DNA of 64,000 nucleotides from Streptomyces smaragdinus (GCF_009604385.1 NZ_WEGJ01000028.1:1-64000), one strand, 5' to 3'; counted from the stretch's first letter, positions 29,943 to 40,014 are shown. Numbers and translations are program-made. The notes: generated from the sequence alone by a model not told the origin.

Positions 29943-31607
29943 TTGGCTGAGTACATTTACACCATGCGCAAGGCGCGCAAAGCGCACGGCGACAAGGTGA
30001 TCCTCGACGATGTCACGCTGAGCTTCCTGCCGGGCGCGAAGATCGGTGTCGTGGGCCCGAACGGTGCCGGTAAGTCCACGGTGCTGAAGATCATGGCAGG
30101 GCTGGAGCAGCCGTCGAACGGCGACGCGTTCCTCACGCCCGGCTACACCGTCGGCATCCTGCTCCAGGAGCCCCCGCTCGACGAGTCCAAGACGGTCCTG
30201 GAGAACGTCCAGGACGGCGTCGCCGGCACCATGGGCAAGCTCAAGCGGTTCAACGAGATCGCCGAGCAGATGGCCACCGACTACTCGGACGCCCTGCTCG
30301 ACGAGATGGGCAAGCTCCAGGAGGACCTGGACCACGCCAACGCCTGGGACCTCGACGCCCAGCTCGAGCAGGCCATGGACGCCCTGGGCTGCCCGCCCGG
30401 CGACTGGCCCGTGGTCAACCTCTCCGGCGGCGAGAAGCGCCGCGTCGCGCTCTGCAAGCTCCTCCTCGAGGCGCCCGACCTGCTCCTCCTCGACGAGCCC
30501 ACCAACCATCTGGACGCCGAGTCCGTCCAGTGGCTGGAGCAGCACCTCGCCCAGTACCCGGGCACCGTCGTCGCCGTCACCCACGACCGGTACTTCCTGG
30601 ACAACGTCGCGGGCTGGATCTGCGAGGTCGACCGCGGCCGGCTGCACGGCTACGAGGGCAACTACTCCAAGTACCTGGAGACCAAGGCCGCCCGCCTCAA
30701 GGTCGAGGGCCAGAAGGACGCCAAGCGCGCCAAGCGGCTCAAGGACGAGCTCGAGTGGGTCCGCTCCAACGCCAAGGGCCGCCAGGCGAAGTCCAAGGCG
30801 CGTCTGGCGCGGTACGAGGAGATGGCCGCCGAGGCCGACAAGATGCGCAAGCTGGACTTCGAGGAGATCCAGATCCCGCCGGGCCCCCGGCTGGGCAGCG
30901 TCGTCGTCGAGGTCAAGAACCTCTCCAAGGGCTTCGGCGACAAGCTCCTCATCGACGACCTGAGCTTCACCCTGCCCCGTAACGGCATCGTCGGCATCAT
31001 CGGCCCGAACGGCGCCGGCAAGACGACGCTCTTCAAGATGATCCAGGGCCTGGAGAAGCCGGACACCGGCGACATCAAGGTCGGCGAGACCGTCAAGATC
31101 TCCTACGTCGACCAGTCCCGCGAGAACATCGACCCCAAGAAGACGCTGTGGGCCGTCGTCTCCGACGAGCTGGACTACATCAACGTCGGCCAGGTCGAGA
31201 TGCCGTCCCGGGCGTACGTCTCCGCCTTCGGCTTCAAGGGCCCCGACCAGCAGAAGCCGGCCGGCGTCCTGTCCGGCGGCGAGCGCAACCGCCTCAACCT
31301 GGCGCTCACCCTCAAGCAGGGCGGCAACCTGCTGCTCCTCGACGAGCCGACCAACGACCTCGACGTCGAGACCCTCTCCAGCCTGGAGAACGCCCTGCTG
31401 GAGTTCCCCGGCGCGGCCGTGGTCATCTCCCACGACCGGTGGTTCCTGGACCGCGTGGCGACGCACATCCTCGCGTACGAGGGCGACTCCAAGTGGTTCT
31501 GGTTCGAGGGCAACTTCGAGTCGTACGAGAAGAACAAGGTCGAGCGGCTCGGCGCCGACGCCGCCCGCCCGCACCGTGCCACGTACAAGAAGCTGACGCG
31601 GGGCTGA
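29943..31607 (+). CDS. ettA: Energy-dependent translational throttle protein EttA (ABC-F)
   Basis: 554 aa, the usual EttA length, from a TTG at 29943 (weak site) giving LAEYIYTMRKARKAHGDK, the family N-terminus. Two ABC domains: Walker A VVGPNGAGKST and IIGPNGAGKTT, signatures NLSGGEKRRVAL and LSGGERNRLNLA, Walker B LLLLDEPTNHLDAES and LLLLDEPTNDLDVET. The linker between domains carries the Lys/Arg-rich coiled arm (KDAKRAKRLKDELEWVRSN). No membrane segments. EttA binds the ribosomal E site and gates initial elongation according to ATP/ADP. The thioesterase gene starts four bases later. Confidence 0.95.
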   Translation: MAEYIYTMRKARKAHGDKVILDDVTLSFLPGAKIGVVGPNGAGKSTVLKIMAGLEQPSNGDAFLTPGYTVGILLQEPPLDESKTVLENVQDGVAGTMGKLKRFNEIAEQMATDYSDALLDEMGKLQEDLDHANAWDLDAQLEQAMDALGCPPGDWPVVNLSGGEKRRVALCKLLLEAPDLLLLDEPTNHLDAESVQWLEQHLAQYPGTVVAVTHDRYFLDNVAGWICEVDRGRLHGYEGNYSKYLETKAARLKVEGQKDAKRAKRLKDELEWVRSNAKGRQAKSKARLARYEEMAAEADKMRKLDFEEIQIPPGPRLGSVVVEVKNLSKGFGDKLLIDDLSFTLPRNGIVGIIGPNGAGKTTLFKMIQGLEKPDTGDIKVGETVKISYVDQSRENIDPKKTLWAVVSDELDYINVGQVEMPSRAYVSAFGFKGPDQQKPAGVLSGGERNRLNLALTLKQGGNLLLLDEPTNDLDVETLSSLENALLEFPGAAVVISHDRWFLDRVATHILAYEGDSKWFWFEGNFESYEKNKVERLGADAARPHRATYKKLTRG

Positions 31608-31611
31608 CGCG

Positions 31612-32025
31612 TTGGCCCGCCACACCTACCGGTGCCCGCTGCGCTGGGCGGACATGGATGCCTACGGGCACGTCAACAACGTGGCCTTCCTCCGCTATCT
31701 GGAGGAGGCCCGGATCGACTTCATGTTCCGCCTGGCGCCCGGCGAGGGCGACGCGTCCTTCAAGGGCGGGTCGGTGGTCGCCCGGCACGAGATCGACTAC
31801 CGGCACCAGCTCAAGCACCGCCACTCCCCGGTCGACATCGACCTGTGGGTGACGAAGATCAGGGCCGCCTCGGCGGTCCTCGCCTACGAGGTGAAGGACG
31901 ACGACCTGGTGTACGCGCGGGCGTCGACCGTCATCGTGCCGTTCGACTTCAAGGCCAACCGCCCGCGGCGGCTGACGGACGAGGAGACGGCGTTCCTGGA
32001 GAAGTACCGCGAGGACGAGGCATGA
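31612..32025 (+). CDS. Hot-dog acyl-CoA thioesterase
   Basis: 137 aa; TTG at 31612, four bases after the ettA stop. 4-hydroxybenzoyl-CoA thioesterase / YbgC-type hot-dog fold: RWADMDAYGHVNNVAFLRYLEEARIDFM, in which the Asp (WADMDAYGHVNN) is the catalytic residue, then HEIDYRHQLKHRHSPVDIDLWV. Substrate unknown (short- to medium-chain acyl-CoA likely). Overlaps the next gene by four bases (ATGA). Confidence 0.88.
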   Translation: MARHTYRCPLRWADMDAYGHVNNVAFLRYLEEARIDFMFRLAPGEGDASFKGGSVVARHEIDYRHQLKHRHSPVDIDLWVTKIRAASAVLAYEVKDDDLVYARASTVIVPFDFKANRPRRLTDEETAFLEKYREDEA

Positions 32026-32666
32026 GCCTGACCCTCGCCGGCCCGCAGGAGGGGGCGGCCCTCGCCGCCCTCCTGACCCGGCTGCTGCGCTACGACCGGG
32101 CCGCCGCCGTCCGGCTCCAGGCGTCCGGCGACGCGCTCGCCGTGTTCGGCCGGGCCCCGGCGCTGGACGCCGTCGTCGTGCGCACCGCCCGGCTGGCGAC
32201 CCCCGCCGAGCTGGACGTCACCGTCTCGGCCGGCGAGCTGCTGGAGTCCGTGACCGGCGCGGAGGCCACCGTCCCCGCCCCCGTCACCGGCCCCGCCTGG
32301 ACCGGCCTGCTCCCGCCCCGTACCGGATGGCAGCCGCATGCCGGGCTGCCGACCGCGGCGGAGCTGCACGGGGCGGTCGGCGCGGCGGTCAAGGAGTTCA
32401 GGGCCCGCGTCGAGGGGCTGCCCCAGGACGGGCGCACCCGGGCCGAGCTCGACCGGATCGGCGCCGACATCTGGGGCCGCACCCTGGGCGAGACCCCGCT
32501 GCCGCTGCGCGCCGCCCACGCCGCGCACGTCTTCGGCCTGCTGCGCCCGGACGCCGGCGCGGCGCTCGTCACGGCCGGCGCCTGGCTGCGGCTGCGCACC
32601 CCGTACGGCTCGGTCGCGGTTCGCCGCAGCGGCGGGCTGCCGGGGCTGGGGGTCACGCCCGTCTAG
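32022..32666 (+). CDS. Conserved hypothetical protein in the ettA operon
   Basis: 214 aa; ATG at 32022 overlaps the thioesterase stop. Mixed alpha/beta, rich in Ala/Leu/Arg, with repeats of LxVTVSAGELLESVTGAE type strands in the first half and helices in the second; no motif recognised. Coupled translation with the thioesterase suggests related work. Its TAG stop lies in the same CTAG as the stop of the convergent ABC ATPase gene. Confidence 0.75.
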   Translation: MSLTLAGPQEGAALAALLTRLLRYDRAAAVRLQASGDALAVFGRAPALDAVVVRTARLATPAELDVTVSAGELLESVTGAEATVPAPVTGPAWTGLLPPRTGWQPHAGLPTAAELHGAVGAAVKEFRARVEGLPQDGRTRAELDRIGADIWGRTLGETPLPLRAAHAAHVFGLLRPDAGAALVTAGAWLRLRTPYGSVAVRRSGGLPGLGVTPV

Positions 32667-33634
32667 CGGTCCCGGGCCTGCTCGTCCGCCGAGTGGTCCG
32701 GCCACACGCCGATGTGGTCCTGCTCCAGCTCCAGCAGCACCCGGTGCCGGATGTCCAGGGCGTCGGTGTACGACCGGGGCAGCTGCAGCCGCCCGGAGCG
32801 GTCCACCACCGAGAACTCCCGGGCCACGACCGACTCCCGCCCGTGCTCGTCGATCTCCGTGCGGCGCAGCACCTCCGTCGCCGTGCGGCCGTCGCGGATG
32901 GCGACCGTGCGGCGTACCTCCGAGGCCACCGACTGGTCGTGCGTGACGATCACGATGGTCGTGCCCAGCTCCTCGTTCGCCGTACGGAAGGCCGCGAAGA
33001 TCTGCTCCGCGGTGGCCGAGTCCAGCTCACCGGTGGGCTCGTCCGCCAGCACCACCTCCGGCCGGTTGGCCAGCGCCACGGCGATCGCGACCCGCTGCTG
33101 CTGACCGCCGGACAGCGCCCCCGGCCGCCGGTCGCGGCAGTCGGCGAGGTCCATCAGCTCCAGCAGCTCCTCCGCCCGCTCCACCCGGACCCGGCGGCGG
33201 CTGCGGGCGCCCGAGAGCTGCATGGGCAGCATCACGTTCTGCAGGGCCGTCAGATACGGCAGCAGATTGCGCGCCGTCTGCTGCCAGACGAAGCCCACGG
33301 TCTCGCGCCGGTAGCGCAGCCGCTGCGCGGCGTCCATGGTCAGCAGGTTGTTCCCGCCCACCGACGCCTGTCCGGCGGACGGGACGTCGAGTCCGGCGAG
33401 GATGTTCAGCAGCGTGGACTTGCCGCTGCCGGACGCGCCGACGAGGGCCATCAGCTCGCCCTCGGCGACCAGCAGGTCCAGGCCCTGCAGCGCCTGGACC
33501 TCCACGCCGTCGGCGGTGAAGATCCGGACGACCTGGTCGCAGGCGATGAGGGCGTCGTGCCCGAAGCCGGCGCGCGACGTGCGGTCGGCGGCCTGGCGCT
33601 CGAGTTCGGCGAGGGATGTGGTCGTCGAGGTCAC
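32663..33634 (-). CDS. ABC transporter ATP-binding protein (MacB/LolD type)
   Basis: 323 aa; GTG at 33634 with AAAGGA upstream. Walker A ALVGASGSGKSTLLN, Q-loop VGFVWQQTARNLLPYL, signature LSGGQQQRVAIAVALA, Walker B VVLADEPTGELDSAT and H-loop VTHDQSV: a complete ATPase of the FtsX-linked export group. The ~70-residue C-terminal extension after the H-loop is unusual in length. It follows the two large permease genes by 22 bases and would energise them. Confidence 0.92.
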   Translation of the reverse strand: MTSTTTSLAELERQAADRTSRAGFGHDALIACDQVVRIFTADGVEVQALQGLDLLVAEGELMALVGASGSGKSTLLNILAGLDVPSAGQASVGGNNLLTMDAAQRLRYRRETVGFVWQQTARNLLPYLTALQNVMLPMQLSGARSRRRVRVERAEELLELMDLADCRDRRPGALSGGQQQRVAIAVALANRPEVVLADEPTGELDSATAEQIFAAFRTANEELGTTIVIVTHDQSVASEVRRTVAIRDGRTATEVLRRTEIDEHGRESVVAREFSVVDRSGRLQLPRSYTDALDIRHRVLLELEQDHIGVWPDHSADEQARDR

Positions 33635-33656
33635 GCGCGGGATCCTTTCGTGAGGC

Positions 33657-36539
33657 TCATTCGCGGTCTCCCGCCCGGAGTTCGGTCGCCGCCCGCTGCC
33701 GTCCGGTCCACCACGACTGGGTGAGGACCGCGGCGACGACGAGGGCGGGGACGGCCAGCGACGGCAGCAGCAGGGCGGCGGGGTCGGGCACCAGCCGGGC
33801 GTCCAGCATTCCCTGGACGTCCGGGTCGGAGCCGGTCAGGGCGCCCGCCAGGACGGCGAGGTCGATGCCGGGCTCCACCAGCCGGACGGCGGCGATGCCC
33901 AGCAGCACGCCCACCCCGCCGGCCAGCAGCACCTGGGGCAGCGCCTCCAGGACGAGCAGCCGCCGGCCGTGGGCGGGGGTGAGGCCCATGGTGCGCAGCC
34001 GCGCCAGCAGGGCCTTGCGTTCGGGGGCGGCCTGCAGCAGCGACAGCAGCACGGCCAGGACGGCGAACGCGGCGCCGGCGAACGTGGCGCTGACGTAGAG
34101 CCGTTCGGCGCCGCGCTGGAGCAGCGAGTCGTCGAACGCGTCCTTGGCCTCGGCGCGCAGCTTGACCGCGGTCTCGCCGCCGGAGGCGGTGACGGTCCTC
34201 TTCAGCGCGCCGGCGTCGATGCCGGAGCCCTGCGGGCCCGAGCCGTCCAGGAGCAGGGTGTCGGGCCGGTTCAGCGGATCGGCGGCGAAGTCCGGGTAGT
34301 CCTTCGCGACCTGTTCGGAGCTGACGACCACGAAGTTGCCGCCCGGCCATGCCGGGGTGCTCTCCAGCACGGCGGCCGCGCGGACCCGCAGCTGCCCCAT
34401 GGTGGGCTGCAGCGTCAGCGTCCCCTCCACCAGGGCCTCCTCGACCCCCGGGGAGATCAGGGCGGGCATCGAGGACTGGGTGTCGCCGGTCAGCGCCTCG
34501 GCGGAGAACGCCGCGAAGCCCAGCTCGGCGGTGAGGTCCGCGTAGGCGCGCGGCTCGGCGATCACCAGGGTGACCAGCGAGCCGCTCTCGTCGAGGCCCA
34601 GCCCCGGCTCGAGCGTGACCCCGACGGTGCCGCTGACCCCGGGCACCTTCGCCACGCGGCCGGCCAGCCCGGCGGGCAACGCGCCGCCCGAGCCGGACTC
34701 GATCCGGGCGTCGGCCCCGGTGGCGTAGAGGGCGGCCTCGGTACGGGCCTGCTCGACGCCCGCCGTCACCGAACCGCCGAAGGAGGCCGTGGTCAGCGCG
34801 ACGAGCAGGGCCAGCAGCGGCAGCGCCGCCGCCGCGTGGGTGCGCCCGGCCCGGGCCAGCGACAGGAACCCGATCGCCCCCCGCCCGCGCGCCGCCGGAC
34901 GGGCCGCGAGCCGCAGGGGCAGCGGGTACAGCCGTACGAACAGCGACGCCGCGACGACCGCCGCCAGCACCGGCGCCGCGCTCAGCAGCGCGTCCACGTC
35001 ACCCGGCGCGGCCCCCCGGCGGCGCAGCGCCACGATGGCGCCCACCGCCAGCGCCAGCCCGGTGAGTTCGAGCACCGTGCGCCGCCGCGACGGCCGGGCG
35101 GCGACCAGGTCCTGCCGTCCCGCGGGCCGTACCCGGCGCAGCTGGGCCGCCGCCCGCACCGGCAGCGCGACCACGGCCAGCACCGCGACCACCCCGGCGC
35201 CCGCCACCGCCGGCAGCAGCCGGCCGTCCGGCAGCACGAGAACCGCCAGCAGCAGCGCCGCCAGCGTCGCGGGCACCACGGCCGCGGCCGCCTCCAGGGC
35301 CAGCATCGCGGACAGCCCCGCCAGCGACCCGCCGCGCGACCGCATCAGCCGCAGCTCGGGACCCCGCCGTACGACGGCCAGCCCGCCCGTCATCAGCAGC
35401 ACCACGGCCGCCGTGGTCCCCACCCCGAACGCGGCGACGGAGACGACGGGCGCGATGGCGTCGCGCAGCTGCTCGTAGCCGGCCAGGACGTCCAGCAGCC
35501 CGGAGCCGACGGCCAGATCGGGGCTGATGCCGGCCTGCAGCCTGATCAGCGCGGGGCCGACCGCCAGCTGGTTCAGCACGGCGCGGATCGCGGCGGCGTC
35601 GTCGCCGTGCAGCGCGCCGGCGGCGACGGGGAACTTCCAGTAGACCTGCGGCTCGGACACGGGGGTGTAGGGCAGGAAACCGGGGTTGAACTCCTCGAAC
35701 AGGTCCGGCCCGGCGCCCTCCGGCAGCAGCAGGGCGCCGGCCATGATCCGCGGCGGCAGCCCGATCGATCCCGGGGAGCGCGGCATGTCGATCTCCCGGG
35801 CGGAGAGCAGCAGCGGGTCGAGGGCCCAGTACTCGGAGCCGGGCTCCACGGGCTCGACGATCCCGGTGACCGTCACGACGGCGTCGCCGAGCGCGACGTC
35901 CGTTCCCCGCGGGCCCTTGCGGACCGTCCCCTCCCGCCGGAAGTGGAGCTTCGAGCCGACGCGCAGCTTCAGGGCCTTCGCGGTGTCCCGCGTCACCGCG
36001 GCCCGGAACGCCACGCCGCCGGCCCCGCGTTCGCCGCCGCCCTTCGGCCAGGCGCCGTCGACGAGCCGGGAGTGGTCCGCGAGGCCGGCCCGGGCGTCGA
36101 GCTGGAACTGCGCGTCCTCCCCGTCCGGGCGGGGCAGCGACCGGTCGTAGGCCCGTACGCCGGACCCGGTGCGCACGCCGTACGCCACGTCCTCGTCGCG
36201 GATCTCCAGCGGGGCCCTCAGCTGCTTGCGGATCGTCTGCGCCGCGTCCTCGAGCTGCGCGCCCCGCAGCGGCACCCGCTGGGCCGCGCCCGGGTCGCCG
36301 AACGCCCGCAGCGGCTTGTGGTCCACCGTGGCGGTCACCGCGCGCGTCGTCGGCGGCGCGTCCGTCACCGCCTCGCGCAGGGCGCCGTCCTGGTACGTGT
36401 CCACCGCCCGCGGGAACGCCGCCGCCAGGAACGCGGTGAAGAACACCAGCAGCCCCAGCGCGACCGCGCCGCCCTTCGAGGTGCGCAGCCGGGTCCGTAC
36501 CCAGCCCGCGTCGAGATTCCCGCGTGCCACCTCACTCAC
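33657..36539 (-). CDS. Large FtsX/MacB-like ABC permease (second)
   Basis: 960 aa; GTG at 36539 overlaps the stop of the other permease by eight bases. One N-terminal membrane helix (VALGLLVFFTAFLAAAF), a ~300-residue extracellular domain, a central cluster of helices (~360-560), a second extracellular domain and three C-terminal FtsX-type helices (AAFAVLAVLLSLLQ, LLAGGVGVLLGIAAV, ALLLPSLAVPALVVAAVL). About twice the size of simple MacB permeases. Likely exports or extracts a hydrophobic molecule or acts as a mechanotransmission-type complex; substrate unknown. Confidence 0.87.
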   Translation of the reverse strand: MSEVARGNLDAGWVRTRLRTSKGGAVALGLLVFFTAFLAAAFPRAVDTYQDGALREAVTDAPPTTRAVTATVDHKPLRAFGDPGAAQRVPLRGAQLEDAAQTIRKQLRAPLEIRDEDVAYGVRTGSGVRAYDRSLPRPDGEDAQFQLDARAGLADHSRLVDGAWPKGGGERGAGGVAFRAAVTRDTAKALKLRVGSKLHFRREGTVRKGPRGTDVALGDAVVTVTGIVEPVEPGSEYWALDPLLLSAREIDMPRSPGSIGLPPRIMAGALLLPEGAGPDLFEEFNPGFLPYTPVSEPQVYWKFPVAAGALHGDDAAAIRAVLNQLAVGPALIRLQAGISPDLAVGSGLLDVLAGYEQLRDAIAPVVSVAAFGVGTTAAVVLLMTGGLAVVRRGPELRLMRSRGGSLAGLSAMLALEAAAAVVPATLAALLLAVLVLPDGRLLPAVAGAGVVAVLAVVALPVRAAAQLRRVRPAGRQDLVAARPSRRRTVLELTGLALAVGAIVALRRRGAAPGDVDALLSAAPVLAAVVAASLFVRLYPLPLRLAARPAARGRGAIGFLSLARAGRTHAAAALPLLALLVALTTASFGGSVTAGVEQARTEAALYATGADARIESGSGGALPAGLAGRVAKVPGVSGTVGVTLEPGLGLDESGSLVTLVIAEPRAYADLTAELGFAAFSAEALTGDTQSSMPALISPGVEEALVEGTLTLQPTMGQLRVRAAAVLESTPAWPGGNFVVVSSEQVAKDYPDFAADPLNRPDTLLLDGSGPQGSGIDAGALKRTVTASGGETAVKLRAEAKDAFDDSLLQRGAERLYVSATFAGAAFAVLAVLLSLLQAAPERKALLARLRTMGLTPAHGRRLLVLEALPQVLLAGGVGVLLGIAAVRLVEPGIDLAVLAGALTGSDPDVQGMLDARLVPDPAALLLPSLAVPALVVAAVLTQSWWTGRQRAATELRAGDRE

Positions 36540-39500
36540 CCCCCAGTCGAAGTGCCGTCGCCGGATCGCCGCGCCGCAGCGCCACGGCCGCCGTGATCAG
36601 CAGCGGTACGGCCGCGACACCCGCGATCACCAGTCCCACCGACGTCCACGGCAGCTCCACCAGCACCGGCGGATGCGGTTTCGCCGCGGACGCGGTGAGC
36701 GTCGTCAGCGGCACCACCGTCCGTGACAGCACCGCCCCCAGCACCAGCCCCGCGGCCAGCGCCAGCCCGATGAGCACGCTCTGCTCGGCCGCGAACATCC
36801 GCGCCAGCTGCCGCTGGGGCGCGCCCAGCGCCCGCAGCACCGCGAACTCGTTCGTCCGCTCCCGGATCGAGGCGGCGGCGCTCACCGCGAAGCCCATCGC
36901 CGCCAGCAGCGCCGCGACCACGGCCGTCGCCGTCAGCGCCGCCTGCGGGCCGGCGCCGAGCGGGTCGGAGCTCAGCTGCTCGGTCAGCTCGTCGCGCGCG
37001 ATGATGTCCGACGGATCGCTGTCGCCGCGTCCGCGCAGATAGGTGACCGTCTTCTCCGTCTGCCCGGGCGCCGTGCGCAGCCACCACTCGGTGGGCCGCA
37101 GGGGATTGCCGTCCGCCCGCACGATCTGCCGGCTGGCCGTACGGAAGTCGACCAGCAGCGCGCCGCCGTCCTGGGCGGGGGTGACGGGGCCGAGCCGGGA
37201 GATGGAGCCGGGGCCGGTGGTGGGGAGTTCCCGCAGGGTGTCGACGATCTTCGCCTGGATGTCGGTGCCGCCGAAGGAGACGTTCAGGACGTCGCCGACC
37301 TTCAGGCCCGTGGACGTCAGGAACTGGTCCGTGGCGATCGCCCCGAGGTCCGGCGCCGGCGGCTGCTCGGCCCGGACGGTCATGCCGCCGGTGGCCCGCG
37401 CCCCGTAACCGCCGTACGGTGCGGTGCCCGTGCTGTGGTTGAAGCGCAGGGGGGTGCCGGTGTCGCCCTCGACCGGCAGGCCGGACCGCGGCGTCTTGTC
37501 GATCACGTTGCCGTCGGCGCTCTCCGAGACCTCCCACTCCAGGGTGCGCGGTACCGTCACCCCGGTGCGCTTCCCGCCGGTCACGGCGGTGATCGCGCTC
37601 ATGGTCACGTCGCGGTTGGAGTTGCGGTCGAAGATGGTGAAGTCGAAGTCGAAGCCCGTCACCAGCAGCGGCTCGGCCGGCTTCCCGCCCGCGCCGGCGG
37701 CCTTCGCCAGATCGAGGGTGACGGTGTGGTCGCGGCCGTCCACCGGGAGTTCGCCGGCGTAGACCTCGTACGGCAGGCCGTAACGGTCCTCGAGCCGCAC
37801 GGTGACCGGGTCGGTCATCCCGGGGAGGGCGCCCAGCCGCTGCGGCTCCGGGTCCGAGGTGATGCGCAGGGTCATCTCCAGCCGCTCGGTGCCCTTCGGC
37901 AGCGTCAGCCCGACGGTCTTCGCCGGCCTGCGCTCGAGCGCCGCCAGCTTCTCCTCCGCCGGGCCGTCCGCGAGGTCGCCGCGCAGCCGGATGCCCTCGG
38001 CCGCGGTGGCCGTGTCCAGGGCGAGGATGTCGGCGCTGCGGCCCTCGGCCAGCGGCATCGACATCCGCGTCGCCGGCGACGCCTGCTCCACGCCCGGCGC
38101 GTTCGCGTACACGCCGCCCTGGCCGAGCGCCGACAGGCTCGTCGACAGCACCCGGATGTCCGTGCCCGCCCGGAACGCCGCCTGGTCGCGCTGCGAACGC
38201 TCCCACGACGCGCCCTGGGCGATGGCCAGCATGCCCATCGCCACCGCCAGCACCAGCAGCAGTACGGGACCCGCGCCGCGCAGCGGGCGGCGCGACAGCT
38301 GCCACCCGGCCAGCGCCGCCGGCAGCCCCCGGCCGGACGCCGCGCGCCGCTCCGCCAGCCTCGCCGTCGGCGGCAGCAGCCGCAGCGTCAGCACCGTGCC
38401 GGCGAGCAGCGCCAGCGCGGGCGCCGCCACCAGCACCGGGTCCACGCCCAGGGTGCCGGAGGTGTCCGTGTTCAGCGCACCGCCGCCGGACGTCTGCCGG
38501 TCCAGCTGCCAGTACGCCACCCCCGCGACGACCAGCAGCCCCAGGTCCGCCCCCGCCCGCAGCGGCGCCGGCAGCGGCTTCGCGCGCGCCCGGCCCACGG
38601 CGAGCGTCCGGTCACCGGCCGCGCGCAGCAGCGCGGGCGCGGTGACGGCCAGCGCGCAGCCCAGCGCCGCGCCGACCCCGACCAGCCAGGTGGTGCGGGT
38701 GAGGGAGGTGGCCGCCTCGACGCCGGCGCGCTCCAGCGGGCCCGTACCGGACAGCAGCCCGATCATCGGTCCCGCCAGCAGCGGCGCCACGATCGCGGCG
38801 GGCAGCACCAGGAGCAGGGCCTCGGTCGCCGCCAGCCCTGCCACCCGGCCGCGGGAGCCGCCGCGGGCGCGCAGCAGGGCGTTCTCGCCGGCGCGTTCGT
38901 CGCTGAGGAGCCGGGCCACCAGCAGCAGCGCGTAGCCGGCGAGGAGGATCAGCTGCAGGGCGACGATCAGCAGGGTGGAACGGTTCACCAGCAGCGCCCG
39001 GTCGGCCGTCTCCAGCACGTCCGGCAGATGGGTGGTCGCGGTGGCCGGACCCAGCGCCTCGATGTCGGGCAGGGTCTCCGTCGCCGCCTTCACCGAGTCC
39101 GTCAGGGCGTCGATCCGGTCCGCGGTGACATGGCTGAAGTCGGCGCGCAGCACCCAGCCGCCGGCGGCGGTCCGCAGCCGGCCCGCCGCGAAGTCCGCGG
39201 GGTCGGCCATCAGCGGCCCGTACGTGGTGTAGCCGAGGGTGCGCACACCCCGGCCCCCGGCGTCGTCGAGCTGCCAGTACGGGGCGTCGAGGTCCTTGGG
39301 CCGGTACACGCCGGAGAGCCGGACGGTGACCGGCTTGTCCTCCTTCGAGCGGCCCGTCAGCGCGAACTCGTCGCCGGGCCCCAGCCGCAGCGCCCGCGCG
39401 GCGCTCTCCGGCAGCGCGGCCTGGCGCGCCTCGCCGCCGGCCTTCGGCCAGGCGCCGTCGACCAGCTCCACCTGGGTGCGGTCGAGTTGGGCGAAGTACG

Positions 39501-39864
39501 TGAGGTCCGGGTCCTCGCCGGTGCCGGCGCCCGCGGGCCGCAGCGTGTCCGGCAGGGCGTACGGGCCGGAGCGCAGCAGCGGCTGTACGGCCACCGGCAG
39601 CCCGTCGTACGCCCGCGCCGCCTGCTTCCGGACAGCGTTGTCGGCCGTGGCCGCCCTGGACTGGGGCAGGGTGGGGGTCTTCACCACCAGCGCGGCGTCG
39701 ACCGCCGAGCCGTAGCGCAGCACATGGCGCAGTCCGGCGTCACCGATGGTGGTGGAGAAGGCGGTCAGCGCCGCGAGCACCGCCGTGGTGAGCAGGACGG
39801 TGAGCACCGCCGCCGCCAGCAGCAGCCGATGTGCCCGTACCCGCAGAAAGACAAATCCGGGCAC
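36532..39864 (-). CDS. Large FtsX/MacB-like ABC permease (first)
   Basis: 1110 aa; GTG at 39864 after a G-rich site. Same architecture as its neighbour: N-terminal helix (LLLAAAVLTVLLTTAVLAAL), big extracellular domain, central multi-helix block, second extracellular domain with Ig-like strands, and C-terminal FtsX helices (LTATAVVAALLAAMGFAVSAAASIRERTNEFAVLRALGAPQRQL and following). The RERTNEFAVLRALGA piece is the coupling-helix motif of FtsX permeases. Heads the three-gene transporter operon. Confidence 0.87.
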   Translation of the reverse strand: MPGFVFLRVRAHRLLLAAAVLTVLLTTAVLAALTAFSTTIGDAGLRHVLRYGSAVDAALVVKTPTLPQSRAATADNAVRKQAARAYDGLPVAVQPLLRSGPYALPDTLRPAGAGTGEDPDLTYFAQLDRTQVELVDGAWPKAGGEARQAALPESAARALRLGPGDEFALTGRSKEDKPVTVRLSGVYRPKDLDAPYWQLDDAGGRGVRTLGYTTYGPLMADPADFAAGRLRTAAGGWVLRADFSHVTADRIDALTDSVKAATETLPDIEALGPATATTHLPDVLETADRALLVNRSTLLIVALQLILLAGYALLLVARLLSDERAGENALLRARGGSRGRVAGLAATEALLLVLPAAIVAPLLAGPMIGLLSGTGPLERAGVEAATSLTRTTWLVGVGAALGCALAVTAPALLRAAGDRTLAVGRARAKPLPAPLRAGADLGLLVVAGVAYWQLDRQTSGGGALNTDTSGTLGVDPVLVAAPALALLAGTVLTLRLLPPTARLAERRAASGRGLPAALAGWQLSRRPLRGAGPVLLLVLAVAMGMLAIAQGASWERSQRDQAAFRAGTDIRVLSTSLSALGQGGVYANAPGVEQASPATRMSMPLAEGRSADILALDTATAAEGIRLRGDLADGPAEEKLAALERRPAKTVGLTLPKGTERLEMTLRITSDPEPQRLGALPGMTDPVTVRLEDRYGLPYEVYAGELPVDGRDHTVTLDLAKAAGAGGKPAEPLLVTGFDFDFTIFDRNSNRDVTMSAITAVTGGKRTGVTVPRTLEWEVSESADGNVIDKTPRSGLPVEGDTGTPLRFNHSTGTAPYGGYGARATGGMTVRAEQPPAPDLGAIATDQFLTSTGLKVGDVLNVSFGGTDIQAKIVDTLRELPTTGPGSISRLGPVTPAQDGGALLVDFRTASRQIVRADGNPLRPTEWWLRTAPGQTEKTVTYLRGRGDSDPSDIIARDELTEQLSSDPLGAGPQAALTATAVVAALLAAMGFAVSAAASIRERTNEFAVLRALGAPQRQLARMFAAEQSVLIGLALAAGLVLGAVLSRTVVPLTTLTASAAKPHPPVLVELPWTSVGLVIAGVAAVPLLITAAVALRRGDPATALRLGGE

Positions 39865-40014
39865 ACAACCCCCCGTAGCTCAGATGTGCACCCCCCGGTG
39901 CTGGGTCCGATCGTGGCAGAAGGCGCTTGCCGAACACAGCGTCCGGATAACGGTCGGAATGTATTCGTGACCGAGCCGATCACCGGTGGTGACCGGCCCG
40001 GTACGGACCGGTGG

